This document shows, in pieces, positions 43,133 through 51,784 of a DNA stretch of 64,000 nt; the first letter of the stretch is position 1, and each line of letters begins with the position of its first letter. The stretch is from Chitinophaga sp. HK235 (GTDB lineage: Bacteria > Bacteroidota > Bacteroidia > Chitinophagales > Chitinophagaceae), in the NCBI RefSeq assembly GCF_018255755.1, contig NZ_CP073766.1:3038001-3102000 (forward strand), written 5' to 3'. The translations under genes and the position numbers were made by a program. The notes under the pieces are model-generated. The model had not been told where the DNA came from. It ran no database searches and saw only the letters and a program-made list of their open reading frames with translations.

Positions 43133-43942
43133 GATCCTGTTAAGTTTCACCGGATCATTGATATAGGGAGAAAGGTCAAACAGTTCTACTTTGCGGAACT
43201 GTACAGGATGGCTCTCGCTCTGCAGGGAGATAGAGCCTTCGGTGAGAAGTATTCCGTCTTTTTTCACGGCAGGGTCTGCATGTAATACATTTCCCCCTCC
43301 TATCTGTGGTTTGTTGTATACAAGCACTGTATCTCTTTCCACGATGTGTTTGATTACAGAATCGCGGAGTACCAGCGCTTCCACATGTACCCACTGGTCG
43401 CCATGATAGGTTTTGGAGGTGGAGCTGATGCAATGGTCTGTAATCAGCTTACCGTTCATTACCACGTTGGTACCGGGAGTACAGAGGTTGGCCGTGCTTC
43501 TGGGATCTTTACCGTTGCCACCCAGCAGCTGTTCTTCCAGGGAGATGGGGAAGTCCTGGTTTTTGGTCATGGTGGCAGCAGGCTGTCCGTGCAACATAAT
43601 ACCGCTGTTGCGGAAAGCCCAGCCTGGCCCGCCTTTCACCTGGTTACCGGTGAAGCGGTATTCAGCCACAACGAGGTAAGCAGAGAAATTCTTTTTATAA
43701 AAGATGTGCCCATACCGCTCTTTAAACTCATCGTATTTATCGTAGTTGACGGTTAAGAGGCCATCCTGTACGCGGAAAGTATTACCGAAATTATCATTGA
43801 GGTCGTAGCCGGTTATTTTGACGTCCCAGTCTTTGAGATCCTTTCCATTGAAGAGTTTCAGCCATTTATTCGGGGCAATTTCCTTTTGCGCAAAGCTGTG
43901 CAGGCCGGATAGTAACAATAACGTGGTCAATAACTTTTTCAT
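43094..43942 (-). CDS. Secreted DUF1080 (3-keto-disaccharide hydrolase-like) protein
   Basis: A 282-residue protein with a signal peptide (cut near SFAQK). The domain has the concanavalin-like jelly-roll pattern of DUF1080: WLKLFNGKDLKDWDVKITGYD, VAEYRFTGNQVKGGPGWAFRNSGIMLHGQ and GSISLQSESHPVQFRKVELFDLSP. Family members are mostly periplasmic, and some hydrolyse 3-keto-glucosides; activity here is not proven. It is monocistronic. The C-terminal extension rich in Leu, Gln and Arg (LNRILQLLQQRNSIKK) overlaps the small lipoprotein gene on the other strand. Confidence 0.85.
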   Translation of the reverse strand: MKKLLTTLLLLSGLHSFAQKEIAPNKWLKLFNGKDLKDWDVKITGYDLNDNFGNTFRVQDGLLTVNYDKYDEFKERYGHIFYKKNFSAYLVVAEYRFTGNQVKGGPGWAFRNSGIMLHGQPAATMTKNQDFPISLEEQLLGGNGKDPRSTANLCTPGTNVVMNGKLITDHCISSTSKTYHGDQWVHVEALVLRDSVIKHIVERDTVLVYNKPQIGGGNVLHADPAVKKDGILLTEGSISLQSESHPVQFRKVELFDLSPYINDPVKLNRILQLLQQRNSIKK

Positions 43943-44008
43943 ATGTTCAAAGTGTTTGGCCGGTTAAGATAATGGATCAGTCAGAGAAATACAAGAGATT
44001 AACTGGCA

Positions 44009-44016
44009 TATATTTC
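44009..44016 (+). promoter_or_regulatory. Weak promoter-like box before the TPR-like gene
   Basis: TATATTTC differs from TAnnTTTG only in the last base and lies 31 bases before the ATG at 44048. Confidence 0.3.
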
Positions 44017-44047
44017 GTACACGACACCTGATCTGAAACCTTGATTT

Positions 44048-44686
44048 ATGAAGCTTTTATCGCTATTCTTTATCTTTTTGCTGTTGTGTATGAAACCGAT
44101 CCTGGCACAGGAAGATGTTGACTCCTGGCCAACAGTTTTGCATGGGCAGTTAAAGGCACTGGAGAAAGCGCAGCTGGAGCAGTGGCCTGCTCATGCAGAC
44201 ACCCTTCTGATGCTGGGGCGCGAGCATCCGGGAGAATGGTTACTGCAATATTATGCAGGGTGGGCTTATACACAACTGTCGTTCAGGGCAAAAGGTGAGA
44301 AAAAGGAAGCGTACTGCGAGCTGGCAGCTCCTTTTGTAAAAAGGGCGCTGGAATTGCAACCGGAGAATACGGAATCGCTGACGCTGATGAGTTACTGGCT
44401 CTCTGCCCGTATTAATGCAGACCATTCGCGGGGAGCAGCCCTGGGTATGGAAAGCCGGCATTATGCAGACAGGGCGATCAGTGCCGATCCCAGCAATCCG
44501 AGGGCCTCTCTGATGAAGGCGTTGAATATTTACTATACACCAGCCATTTTTGGAGGTGGTAAAAAAAGAGCGCGGGCTGCAGTGGTAGAAACCGGTGAGA
44601 AGTTTGCGCGCTTTACGCCAGTCAATGAACTGGCGCCCAACTGGGGGAAAAATATTTATGAACACCTGAATGCTTCCTATCAGTAA
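44048..44686 (+). CDS. Secreted TPR-like protein
   Basis: A 212-residue protein with a signal peptide (cut near ILAQE) and then helical repeats of the tetratricopeptide type (LLQYYAGWAYTQLSFRAKGEKKEAYCELAAPFVKRALELQPENTESL and ADRAISADPSNPRASLMKALNIY). TPRs bind other proteins in the periplasm. The partner is unknown. It is followed by a gene for an SRPBCC-domain protein on the same strand 153 bases on, but no shared transcript is evident. Confidence 0.65.
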   Translation: MKLLSLFFIFLLLCMKPILAQEDVDSWPTVLHGQLKALEKAQLEQWPAHADTLLMLGREHPGEWLLQYYAGWAYTQLSFRAKGEKKEAYCELAAPFVKRALELQPENTESLTLMSYWLSARINADHSRGAALGMESRHYADRAISADPSNPRASLMKALNIYYTPAIFGGGKKRARAAVVETGEKFARFTPVNELAPNWGKNIYEHLNASYQ

Positions 44687-44839
44687 ATGGTAGTGTGTAA
44701 ATATTTACGCACCGTACCGATCCCGCCACAGGCGTAACAGCGTCACACCTCGATCTATATAATTAATAATCAATTATTTAGATTGTTATTGCAAAAAGTG
44801 CAGGGTTTTCGCTGCTTCTCCCCAAACTGTATATATGCT

Positions 44840-45559
44840 ATGATAAAACAATCAACAAATGGTCATGTACCACCCAAAGCTGGAAAGCTTTACGAAAGTT
44901 CAAATATCATCAATGTCACGCCGGAAGGCAGAATTGTATCTATTTTCACGGGGGCATGGCTTTTGGGTAGTGCTATCAGCAAAGTAGATAAAAAGCCGGG
45001 GGCAAGCCTCTTAAAGCTGCTGGGTGCCGGTTATTTGCTGTACCGTGGTATTTCCGGCAATGATCTTGTCAATGGATTGCTGGGCAGACGAAAACGGGAT
45101 AAACATGCCACTTCTATCAATATCCGGGCATCCCTGAAGATTGACAATCCGAAGGAGGAGGTATATTATTTCTGGCGTCAGCTGGGTAATCTGCCGGTAT
45201 TCATGAAACATTTGCAATCTGTTGAAGAACTGGACCCGCTGCATTCACATTGGACAGTGAAAGGCCCTGGTGGCATCGGCACACTTGAATGGGATGCGGA
45301 GATAGTGAAGGAAATACCTGGTGAGATGCTGGGATGGCGTTCATTGCCGGGGTCGTCTATTGCTACGGCGGGGCGTGTAACCTTCCAGGATACACTGAAC
45401 GGAGGTACAGAACTGGATGTGATTATCACCTACCGTCCACCGGCCGGTTATATGGGCAGCGGTCTTGCCTGGTTATTGAATCCCTCTTTTGAGAATATGA
45501 TAGACCGGGATATCAAACGTTTTAAGAACTATATGGAAACCGGAGAAATTATCAGTTGA
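44840..45559 (+). CDS. SRPBCC-domain (polyketide cyclase/dehydrase-like) membrane-associated protein
   Basis: A 239-residue protein. The N-terminal 100 residues contain two short hydrophobic segments (RIVSIFTGAWLLGSAISKVDKK and ASLLKLLGAGYLLYRGISG) of the DUF2892 kind. The C-terminal region is a START/SRPBCC fold (INIRASLKIDNPKEEVYYFWRQLGNLPVFMKHL, then HWTVKGPGGIGTLEWDAEIVKEIPGEMLGWRSLPGSSI). Proteins of this build are often found with stress-induced envelope genes such as ytxH, and one lies next to it on the other strand. Ligand unknown. The start is the ATG at 44840; a TTG at 44783 is possible. Confidence 0.75.
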   Translation: MIKQSTNGHVPPKAGKLYESSNIINVTPEGRIVSIFTGAWLLGSAISKVDKKPGASLLKLLGAGYLLYRGISGNDLVNGLLGRRKRDKHATSINIRASLKIDNPKEEVYYFWRQLGNLPVFMKHLQSVEELDPLHSHWTVKGPGGIGTLEWDAEIVKEIPGEMLGWRSLPGSSIATAGRVTFQDTLNGGTELDVIITYRPPAGYMGSGLAWLLNPSFENMIDRDIKRFKNYMETGEIIS

Positions 45560-45572
45560 ATTACAAATTAGA

Positions 45573-45625
45573 AAATTACGAATTACGAATTGATGAGTAA
45601 ATCGTCCCTTCGTAATTCGTAATTT
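45573..45625. repeat. ATTACGAATTACG inverted repeat, copy C
   Basis: AAATTACGAATTACGAA (45573-45589) pairs perfectly over 17 bp with TTCGTAATTCGTAATTT (45609-45625), loop 19 bases. It lies at the convergent ends of the SRPBCC and ytxH genes. Confidence 0.8.
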
Positions 45626-45632
45626 GCTCTTA

Positions 45633-45935
45633 TTAAGAAAGCGCTTCCTTTTTAAAGCGGTAATATTTGCCCTGTGCTTTATTGATCAGCCTTAAAACAC
45701 GCTCGCGGGTATCATTATGCAGACCGTCGATTTCCTTTTCAAATACCTGTTTAAGGTCGGAGAGGTCTTCACCGCTACGATTCATCATACCATTGATTTT
45801 GTTACGCCAGTCATCCGCAGTATGCCTGATTTTTCTACGGGTATGATCGCCACTTTCCGGAGCTGTCAGCATACCGATTACAATCCCTGTAGTCAACCCT
45901 GCTATTGCTCCTGCTAAAAATTTGATGGTAGACAT
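45633..45935 (-). CDS. YtxH-domain membrane protein
   Basis: A 100-residue protein with a single N-terminal membrane segment (FLAGAIAGLTTGIVIGMLTAPESG), the YtxH signature, and a charged helical tail (LKQVFEKEIDGLHNDTRERVLRLINKAQGKYYRFKKEAL). The family is small, stress-linked in other bacteria and of unsettled role. It would sit in the membrane with the coiled tail in the cytoplasm. The upstream region carries repeated and palindromic sequences that may control it. Confidence 0.82.
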   Translation of the reverse strand: MSTIKFLAGAIAGLTTGIVIGMLTAPESGDHTRRKIRHTADDWRNKINGMMNRSGEDLSDLKQVFEKEIDGLHNDTRERVLRLINKAQGKYYRFKKEALS

Positions 45936-46065
45936 AATGTGTAGATTTTTATGGTTTTAACAAAAAAGTGCGTGCGTGGTTTAAAACCTGCACAACGAAA
46001 GCAGAATTTCCAAATATCAGGCCATAACAGCCACCACAAATGTTAATATACGGTAAAAGGAAGAA

Positions 46066-46193
46066 GTGGAATTTATAAAGACAAACGTGGAAGGTGAGAA
46101 ACCTTACCGGAACAATACCTGGAATTGACATTGTTCCGGACAGGTGGATACGACAAGCGTGTTAGATAATGGTGGAATTCATAAAGTCAAACG
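46066..46193. promoter_or_regulatory. Structured block upstream of ytxH with direct and inverted repeats
   Basis: In the 393-base space between ytxH and the next minus-strand gene, two near-identical 22-base copies of GTGGAATTyATAAAGwCAAA (46066-46087 and 46172-46193) flank an AAGGT/ACCTT mini-hairpin (46091-46105) and a perfect 10-bp inverted repeat CCGGAACAAT/ATTGTTCCGG (46107-46116, 46130-46139). It lies in the expected promoter region of ytxH. It may be an operator array or a small RNA; no known family was recognised. Confidence 0.4.
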
Positions 46194-46270
46194 GAGCAGT
46201 AAAATAGGCAGTTTTTTCAATTTTTCAATACTTTTTGAAAGAGATGAAAAAATAAATTTTCTTAAAAAGT

Positions 46271-46308
46271 CAAATCCTTCCGGGTAACGGTGTACCAGGA
46301 AGGATTTG
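46271..46308 (-). terminator. Terminator after the TlpA-like lipoprotein gene
   Basis: CAAATCCTTCC (46271-46281) pairs perfectly with GGAAGGATTTG (46298-46308). The loop has a further GGTA/TACC pair. On the minus strand a short T run follows. Confidence 0.7.
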
Positions 46309-46328
46309 CGCTATTTTACCGGAGCATT

Positions 46329-47564
46329 TCAGGATTCCAGCAACTGAGTGATTAATCTTTCAAAATCGGCTTTGAACTGTTCATAGTGTTCGCCGGTGCC
46401 AGGACCGGAGAAGCCGGTATGTACTTCTTTTACATTTCCTTTTTTATCGATGAAGATAGTGGTCGGGAAACCTTTGATACCGGTCAGCTGTGGCAGGGTC
46501 TTCTCCCCTTTTTCCGGGTCAGCTGGTGTAACACCAGTGATGAGCACCGGATACTGTACATCAAAACGTTGCAGGAAGCCGGTGAGGGCTTTTTTGGACT
46601 TGTCAAAGTCGGGCGTACGCTCGTAAGCCAGGCCGATCACTTCCACGCCGCGGTCTTTGTTTTTCTTGTACCACTGGCTCAGGAAGCCGGTTTCGTCCAT
46701 ACAGTTGGGGCACCAGGAGCCCATGAGGGTGATCACTACCACTTTGTTTTTGAAGCGGTCGTCGTTGATGCTCACTTTATTGCCGCTGAGGTCCGGAAAG
46801 GTGAAATCCAGTTTGGACTGGCCGGGTTTCATCGTTGCCAGGGTGCGTTCATCGGGCAGTTTGGCGGAGTCGTTTTTCACAGCGGTCCAGTCTTCCACGT
46901 GGTCGCCAATGCCAGCGAAGAAGCGGCCGTTGACGATACTGTCTTTTTTCACCAGGCCTGTAAAGAGGTAAGCATGAGAGCCATCGAAGGTAGAGAGGCG
47001 GAGTGTATCGCCATCCATGATACCGTCGAGGAAGCGGTAGTCGCCGGTGGTAGTGAGGAAAGTTCCGTATACCAGGTCGCCCATCTGTTTGAATTCGCCG
47101 ATGGCTTCGCTGGATTTATCCTTGTCTACAAATTTTGTCACCCAGCGTCCTGTCACCTGCTGAGCGGGAGTTGCGCCTTTTTTGAAACGTTCTGCTGTAT
47201 GAGGTTGGGCAGTAAAGGGGATAGACACGTCTTTATCTGCGAGGTGCCTGATCCATTGTCCTTCGAGGCTGCCACCTTCTGCAAAGCGGGCTTTGAATTC
47301 AGAATCAAAGAAAGGCATTTTGATAAATACGGAATCACCGTTCACTTTTACATCATCTACCAGCAGTTTATCAGTGGCGTTGAGTACATACAATACTTTT
47401 TTGCCAGCGGTATCCTTTACCTGGAAATTGAATACGATGTTGGCGCCGTCAGCCCGGTGCAGGCTTGCTTTCCATACGCCGTCGCTGAGTTCTTTTTTAG
47501 TGTTGCCGGTATTGCAGGCGGCCATGCCGATACCTGCGAGACAATAGATCCAAAGTTTCTTCAT
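46329..47564 (-). CDS. TlpA-like thioredoxin-domain lipoprotein
   Basis: A 411-residue predicted lipoprotein (GIGMAAC, lipid cysteine near residue 17). An N-terminal beta-rich domain of about 200 residues is followed by a thioredoxin-fold domain of the TlpA/ResA kind, with the redox motif WCPNC in MGSWCPNCMDETGFLSQWYKK and KGFPTTIFIDKKGNV (cis-Pro). It probably reduces or oxidises disulfides in the envelope. It lies 11 bases after the YggS-family gene and likely shares its transcript. The terminator follows. Confidence 0.88.
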   Translation of the reverse strand: MKKLWIYCLAGIGMAACNTGNTKKELSDGVWKASLHRADGANIVFNFQVKDTAGKKVLYVLNATDKLLVDDVKVNGDSVFIKMPFFDSEFKARFAEGGSLEGQWIRHLADKDVSIPFTAQPHTAERFKKGATPAQQVTGRWVTKFVDKDKSSEAIGEFKQMGDLVYGTFLTTTGDYRFLDGIMDGDTLRLSTFDGSHAYLFTGLVKKDSIVNGRFFAGIGDHVEDWTAVKNDSAKLPDERTLATMKPGQSKLDFTFPDLSGNKVSINDDRFKNKVVVITLMGSWCPNCMDETGFLSQWYKKNKDRGVEVIGLAYERTPDFDKSKKALTGFLQRFDVQYPVLITGVTPADPEKGEKTLPQLTGIKGFPTTIFIDKKGNVKEVHTGFSGPGTGEHYEQFKADFERLITQLLES

Positions 47565-47575
47565 AAGTTGCTAGG

Positions 47576-48262
47576 TTACTTATTATAGTTCCTTTCTCCA
47601 AACAGCAGGCTGCCGATACGCACCATGGTACTGCCCTCCTCCAGTGCGATGGGATAGTCAGCGCTCATGCCGATGGATAGTTCCCTGAAATAATCCTTGT
47701 TGTTAAAAAATGTTGTTTTAACAGACCCGAATAACTGGTGGAGCTGGTGGAACTCTTGGCGGACCTGTGATTCGTTGCTGGTGTTGGTGGCCATGCCCAT
47801 CATGCCGGCGATATGTACATGTTCGAAATCGGCAGGGTGCGATTCCCAGAAGGCGAGCAGTTGCTGTAACTCCTGCTCATCCAGGCCAAACTTGGTTTCT
47901 TCCGCGGCAATATGTACCTGTAGCAGGCAGTTGATGACACGCTGGTGTCTGGCGGCCTGTTTGTTGATCTCCTGCAGCAGCTTCAGGCTGTCTATTGCAT
48001 GGATGGTATGTACAAAAGGGGCCAGATACTTCACTTTATTGGACTGGAGGTGTCCGATATAGTGCCATTCGATGTCTGCCGGCAATACTGCCTGTTTTTC
48101 TACTAATTCCTGTACGTAATTTTCGCCAAAGATGCGTTGTCCTGCTGCATAAAATGCCTCTATATCTTCTACCGGTTTGGTTTTGGAAACCGCCACCAGT
48201 TTGGCATGATAAGGTGTCAGGGCAGACAGTACCTCTTTATAGGCGGTGATGTTGATAGCCAT
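47576..48262 (-). CDS. YggS-family pyridoxal-phosphate homeostasis protein
   Basis: A 228-residue cytoplasmic PLP-binding protein of fold-type III (COG0325). The PLP lysine lies in LVAVSKTKPVEDIEAFYAAGQRIFGENYVQE. HYIGHLQSNKVKYLAPFVHTIHAIDSLKL and the C-terminal LSIGMSADYPIALEEGSTMVRIGSLLFG are typical. Members control free PLP and amino-acid balance and lack a known catalytic reaction. It begins a two-gene unit with the TlpA-like gene and is separated from the acyl-CoA dehydrogenase gene by a terminator. Confidence 0.95.
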   Translation of the reverse strand: MAINITAYKEVLSALTPYHAKLVAVSKTKPVEDIEAFYAAGQRIFGENYVQELVEKQAVLPADIEWHYIGHLQSNKVKYLAPFVHTIHAIDSLKLLQEINKQAARHQRVINCLLQVHIAAEETKFGLDEQELQQLLAFWESHPADFEHVHIAGMMGMATNTSNESQVRQEFHQLHQLFGSVKTTFFNNKDYFRELSIGMSADYPIALEEGSTMVRIGSLLFGERNYNK

Positions 48263-48302
48263 CTGACAAAAATAAAAAAATTAGGGATTGGGGCCACATA
48301 AA

Positions 48303-48335
48303 AAAGGGCCGACCGCGCTTGCTGGTCAGCCCTTT
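48303..48335 (-). terminator. GGGCCGACC-family terminator after the acyl-CoA dehydrogenase gene
   Basis: AAAGGGCCGACC (48303-48314) pairs with GGTCAGCCCTTT (48324-48335), one mismatch. On the minus strand a run of T follows. ACATAAAAAAGGGCCGACC is identical to the flank at 28794. Confidence 0.8.
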
Positions 48336-48353
48336 GGAATATTTGGTGATGAT

Positions 48354-49493
48354 TTACCCCAGGATGGAACGGCTGATCACGATACGCTGCACTTCTGAGG
48401 TACCTTCGTAGATCTGTGTGATCTTGGCGTCGCGCATGAGGCGCTCAACGTGGTATTCTTTTACATAGCCATAACCGCCGTGTACCTGCACAGCTTCAGT
48501 GGTTACCCACATAGCTGTTTCGGAGGAGAACACTTTAGCCATAGAGCCGCTGAGGGTGTAATCGAGGTGCTGATCTTTTTCCCAGGCTGCTTTGAGGCAA
48601 AGCAGGCGGGAAGCTTCGATACGGGTAGCCATATCCGCCAGTTTGAACTGGATGGCCTGGTGCTGGGAGATTTCCTTGCCGAAAGCTTTTCTTTCTTTGG
48701 AATATTTGAGGGCCAGCTCATAAGCACCGCTGGCGATGCCCAGCGCCTGGGAAGCGATACCGATACGGCCGCCGGCCAGTGTTTTCATGGCGAATTTGAA
48801 GCCGAAGCCATCTTCCCCTATTCTGTTTTCTTTTGGCACTTTAACATCCTGGAACATGATGCTGTGGGTATCGCTACCGCGGATGCCCAGTTTATTTTCC
48901 TTGGCGCCTACAGTCACGCCCGGGCTGTTTTTTTCGATGATCAGGGCATTGATACCTTTGCTGCCCTTTTCAGGGTGGGTTTGTACCATTACGAGGTATA
49001 CGCTGGCGGAGTTACCGTTGGTGATCCAGTTTTTGGTACCGTTTACCAGGTAGTGGTCTCCTTTATCTTCGGCGGTGGTGCGCTGGGAGGTGGCATCTGA
49101 ACCGGCTTCCGGCTCACTCAGCAGGAAAGCGCCGATGATCTCGCCTTTGGCCAGGGGCACCAGGTATTTCTGTTTTTGTTCTTCGGTGCCATAGGTTTCC
49201 AGGCCCCAGCATACCAGTGAATTATTAACACTCATCACTACGGAGGCAGAGGCATCTATTTTGGAGATCTCTTCCATCGCCAGTACATAGGAGATGGTGT
49301 CGAGGCCGGCACCCCCATATTTGGGGCTTACCATCATACCCAAAAATCCCAGTTCACCCAGTTTCTTGATCTGTTCGGCAGGGAATTTCTGGTGCTCATC
49401 GCGCTCTATCACCCCGGGTAATAGTTCCGTATTGGCGAAATCACGTGCAGCCTTTTGAATCATCAGATGCTCTTCCGTAAGTTGATAGTCCAT
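48354..49493 (-). CDS. Acyl-CoA dehydrogenase
   Basis: A 379-residue FAD enzyme introducing a double bond into acyl-CoA. Family signatures are present: AFLLSEPEAGSDATSQRTTA, WITNGNSASVYLVMVQT, KLGIRGSDTHSIMFQDVKVP and a C-terminal QVHGGYGYVKEYHVERLMRDAKITQIYEGTSEVQR. The catalytic Glu is in IYEGTSE. The pattern is of the short/branched-chain group (Bcd-like), but chain-length preference cannot be stated from motifs. It stands alone and ends in the GGGCCGACC terminator. Confidence 0.93.
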   Translation of the reverse strand: MDYQLTEEHLMIQKAARDFANTELLPGVIERDEHQKFPAEQIKKLGELGFLGMMVSPKYGGAGLDTISYVLAMEEISKIDASASVVMSVNNSLVCWGLETYGTEEQKQKYLVPLAKGEIIGAFLLSEPEAGSDATSQRTTAEDKGDHYLVNGTKNWITNGNSASVYLVMVQTHPEKGSKGINALIIEKNSPGVTVGAKENKLGIRGSDTHSIMFQDVKVPKENRIGEDGFGFKFAMKTLAGGRIGIASQALGIASGAYELALKYSKERKAFGKEISQHQAIQFKLADMATRIEASRLLCLKAAWEKDQHLDYTLSGSMAKVFSSETAMWVTTEAVQVHGGYGYVKEYHVERLMRDAKITQIYEGTSEVQRIVISRSILG

Positions 49494-49739
49494 GGTTTAT
49501 AGTTGTTGTTTTATGAATAGTGATCCATCCAAATTATTTATAAATCAGGACGTAAAAAAATGCCACTCGTAAAATTCAACGTTGTCAACCATATCCCGGA
49601 AATTATTGAATAAAATAGCAGGATAACGTAACAGTATTGGATTTGGTTTATACATTATATAGAACTTTTTCATCATTGCCAGTCCTGCTGCTTTGGGGGT
49701 TCTCTTAAAATCCTGTAGCTTGCCGGTAATGAAAACTTT

Positions 49740-50687
49740 ATGAAGAATATTAAAATAATAGAAGTCAAGTCGGAAATAGGGGCTGGTACCCGTGGCGCCA
49801 GCCTGGGCGTGGACGCGATCAAGATAGCTGCACTGGACTTCATGAGCAACTTTTTTGTACACTTCCCCACCGAAGCAATCGAAACGGAAAACAAACTCCT
49901 GTTTGAACCTATTGAATCGCCTTATGCCAAGCGGATCAAAGGCACCGTCAATATGTATGAGCGTATCAGTAAAAGTGTATGTGAAACGGTGAAAGCCAAC
50001 TGGTTTCCGGTAGTGCTTTCAGGTGACCACAGCACTGCCGGCGCCACTATCGCCGGGCTGAAGATGGCGCACCCCAAGTCCAAGCTGGGTGTTATCTGGA
50101 TTGACGCCCATGCCGACCTCCATACCCCTTACACCACCCCTTCCGGCAATATGCACGGGATGCCGCTGGCCACCGCCATTGCGGAAGACAACCTCGACTG
50201 CAAGGTGCATGACCTCGACGAACCGACCACAGGTATGTGGAATGCCCTTAAAAACATCGGAAAAATCGCCCCCAAGGTGTTACCGGAAGATATTGTATTC
50301 ATTTCCCTGCGGGATTATGAGAAGGAAGAAGACTACCTGATCAAGCAGTACGGCATGAAAGTAATCACCACCAACGAGGTACGCCGTAAAGGGCCTGAAA
50401 ATATCTCCCGATCGGTGTTCCGCTACCTGAGCGATTGCGATTATATCTATGTGTCTTTTGATGTGGACAGCCTGGACGCTTCCATTTCCAAGGGTACCGG
50501 CACACCGGTGAGCAACGGTTTAAGGGAGCGTGAGGCCGAAGACCTGATTGCCAAATTCATGCAGCACCGCAAGATCTGCTGTTTTGAGATCACGGAGGTA
50601 AACCCTACGCTGGACCGGGAAAATCTGATGGCGGAGATAGCCTTCAACATCCTGCAGCGCAGTGTGAACGTACTGATGATGAACTGA
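49740..50687 (+). CDS. Arginase family ureohydrolase
   Basis: A 315-residue binuclear manganese enzyme. Metal-binding motifs are GDHS (LSGDHSTAGATIAG), DAHADLH (VIWIDAHADLHTP) and SFDVDSLD (VSFDVDSLDASISKGTGTP). The whole pattern (GAGTRGASLGVDAI at the start, GTGTPVSNGL near the end) points to arginase, cleaving arginine to ornithine and urea; agmatinase or formimidoylglutamase are alternatives. Its TGA stop abuts the stop of the convergent DUF3810 gene with no base between them. Confidence 0.92.
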   Translation: MKNIKIIEVKSEIGAGTRGASLGVDAIKIAALDFMSNFFVHFPTEAIETENKLLFEPIESPYAKRIKGTVNMYERISKSVCETVKANWFPVVLSGDHSTAGATIAGLKMAHPKSKLGVIWIDAHADLHTPYTTPSGNMHGMPLATAIAEDNLDCKVHDLDEPTTGMWNALKNIGKIAPKVLPEDIVFISLRDYEKEEDYLIKQYGMKVITTNEVRRKGPENISRSVFRYLSDCDYIYVSFDVDSLDASISKGTGTPVSNGLREREAEDLIAKFMQHRKICCFEITEVNPTLDRENLMAEIAFNILQRSVNVLMMN

Positions 50688-51770
50688 TTACCGGATTTTA
50701 AACCAGGCAATGAGCCAGCCTGTCACTTCGCTGTAGCTGCGTATTCCTTTGTCCTGTTTATTAGCCTTCAGATATTTGTCGTATAGGATGGTAGAGTAAT
50801 CTTCCACTTTACCGGTATACTGCTCATAGAACTTAACAATGTTTTTATAGTCGGCTTTTACGCCGGGCACGGCCCGGTGCCATACTTCTTTTGCCATGGC
50901 AGTATCTCTGACGGCCAGCTGTTTAACACTATAGAGGAACATATCGAAGTTGGCCGAATAACGGAAATGGCTATCCGCTGAACTGTTGGCAGCCAGGTAT
51001 CCTACGAAATTAGCATCTTCTTCGGGAGCATATCCCAGCTGGTGGGCTATCTCATGGCAGGTGACGATAGGCAGCAGTACAGATGGTGTGGTGGTGTTTA
51101 CCTGGGCTTCTCCGGAGAAGGGGTTGAGGTAACCGGTCACCCCGGGATAGTTAAGCCATTCGCCGAACATGGCGGGTTTTACGCTGGGTGACTGATAACG
51201 GAAGGCAGGCCATTGACCGGCGGCGGTACTATACGCCATCACCGCTTTTTTAAAGACAGGCACAGTGGTATCGGGCATTGTCATACCCAATGTGTCTCCC
51301 AGTTTCAGTTTTTCCGCGTTGGTCAGCTTCAGCAGGGTATCCGACAGCTGGTACAGCTGTTGGGTGTTATAAGCACCGGTAATGATGCCGGTATCGCGCA
51401 GAAGGGTGTTACGTTCGTAGTTGAAGCCCCACAAGACAAGAAAGGCCAGGTAAAGCTTCAATATAAAATGAATGCCACGCAGCAACAGCAGACCGGAAAC
51501 ACTCCATTGCATCCGGATGAGTTTATAACATAGTTTTAACAGAAAAAATATGGCTGTTCCGATCCAGGCTATATATATTACGTCCCCAACACTAAATGGT
51601 ACTATACCTGTTAACTGACGAAATGCCCTACTACTCCACATATACCACCTATGGAAGTAGCAATCACTGAAGTGATGGCTCCAGGCGAACAATCCCTTTA
51701 ACAACAGTATAACCGCAAGTGTTAATACAATACGAACGATCTTCTTTTTAATTTTGGCACTCGTTTCCAT
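50688..51770 (-). CDS. DUF3810 membrane-anchored HExxH protein
   Basis: A 360-residue protein with about three N-terminal membrane helices (residues 11-31, 64-80 and 97-117) and an extracytoplasmic domain with CHEIAHQLGYAPEEDANFVGYLAA, a HExxH-type zinc motif with a downstream Glu. The family is DUF3810, presumed metallopeptidase-like but uncharacterised. Its start is 14 bases from the divergent fructosamine kinase start, so each promoter must lie inside the other gene. Its stop touches that of the arginase gene. Confidence 0.88.
   Translation of the reverse strand: METSAKIKKKIVRIVLTLAVILLLKGLFAWSHHFSDCYFHRWYMWSSRAFRQLTGIVPFSVGDVIYIAWIGTAIFFLLKLCYKLIRMQWSVSGLLLLRGIHFILKLYLAFLVLWGFNYERNTLLRDTGIITGAYNTQQLYQLSDTLLKLTNAEKLKLGDTLGMTMPDTTVPVFKKAVMAYSTAAGQWPAFRYQSPSVKPAMFGEWLNYPGVTGYLNPFSGEAQVNTTTPSVLLPIVTCHEIAHQLGYAPEEDANFVGYLAANSSADSHFRYSANFDMFLYSVKQLAVRDTAMAKEVWHRAVPGVKADYKNIVKFYEQYTGKVEDYSTILYDKYLKANKQDKGIRSYSEVTGWLIAWFKIR
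51749..51756 (+). promoter_or_regulatory. Probable fructosamine kinase promoter inside the DUF3810 gene
   Basis: TAATTTTG matches TAnnTTTG and lies 28 bases before the kinase ATG, inside the first codons of the divergent DUF3810 gene. In the other direction TGCCTTTG (minus strand, near 51811) is a weaker counterpart. Confidence 0.45.
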
Positions 51771-51784
51771 ATAAGCGGCGAAAC

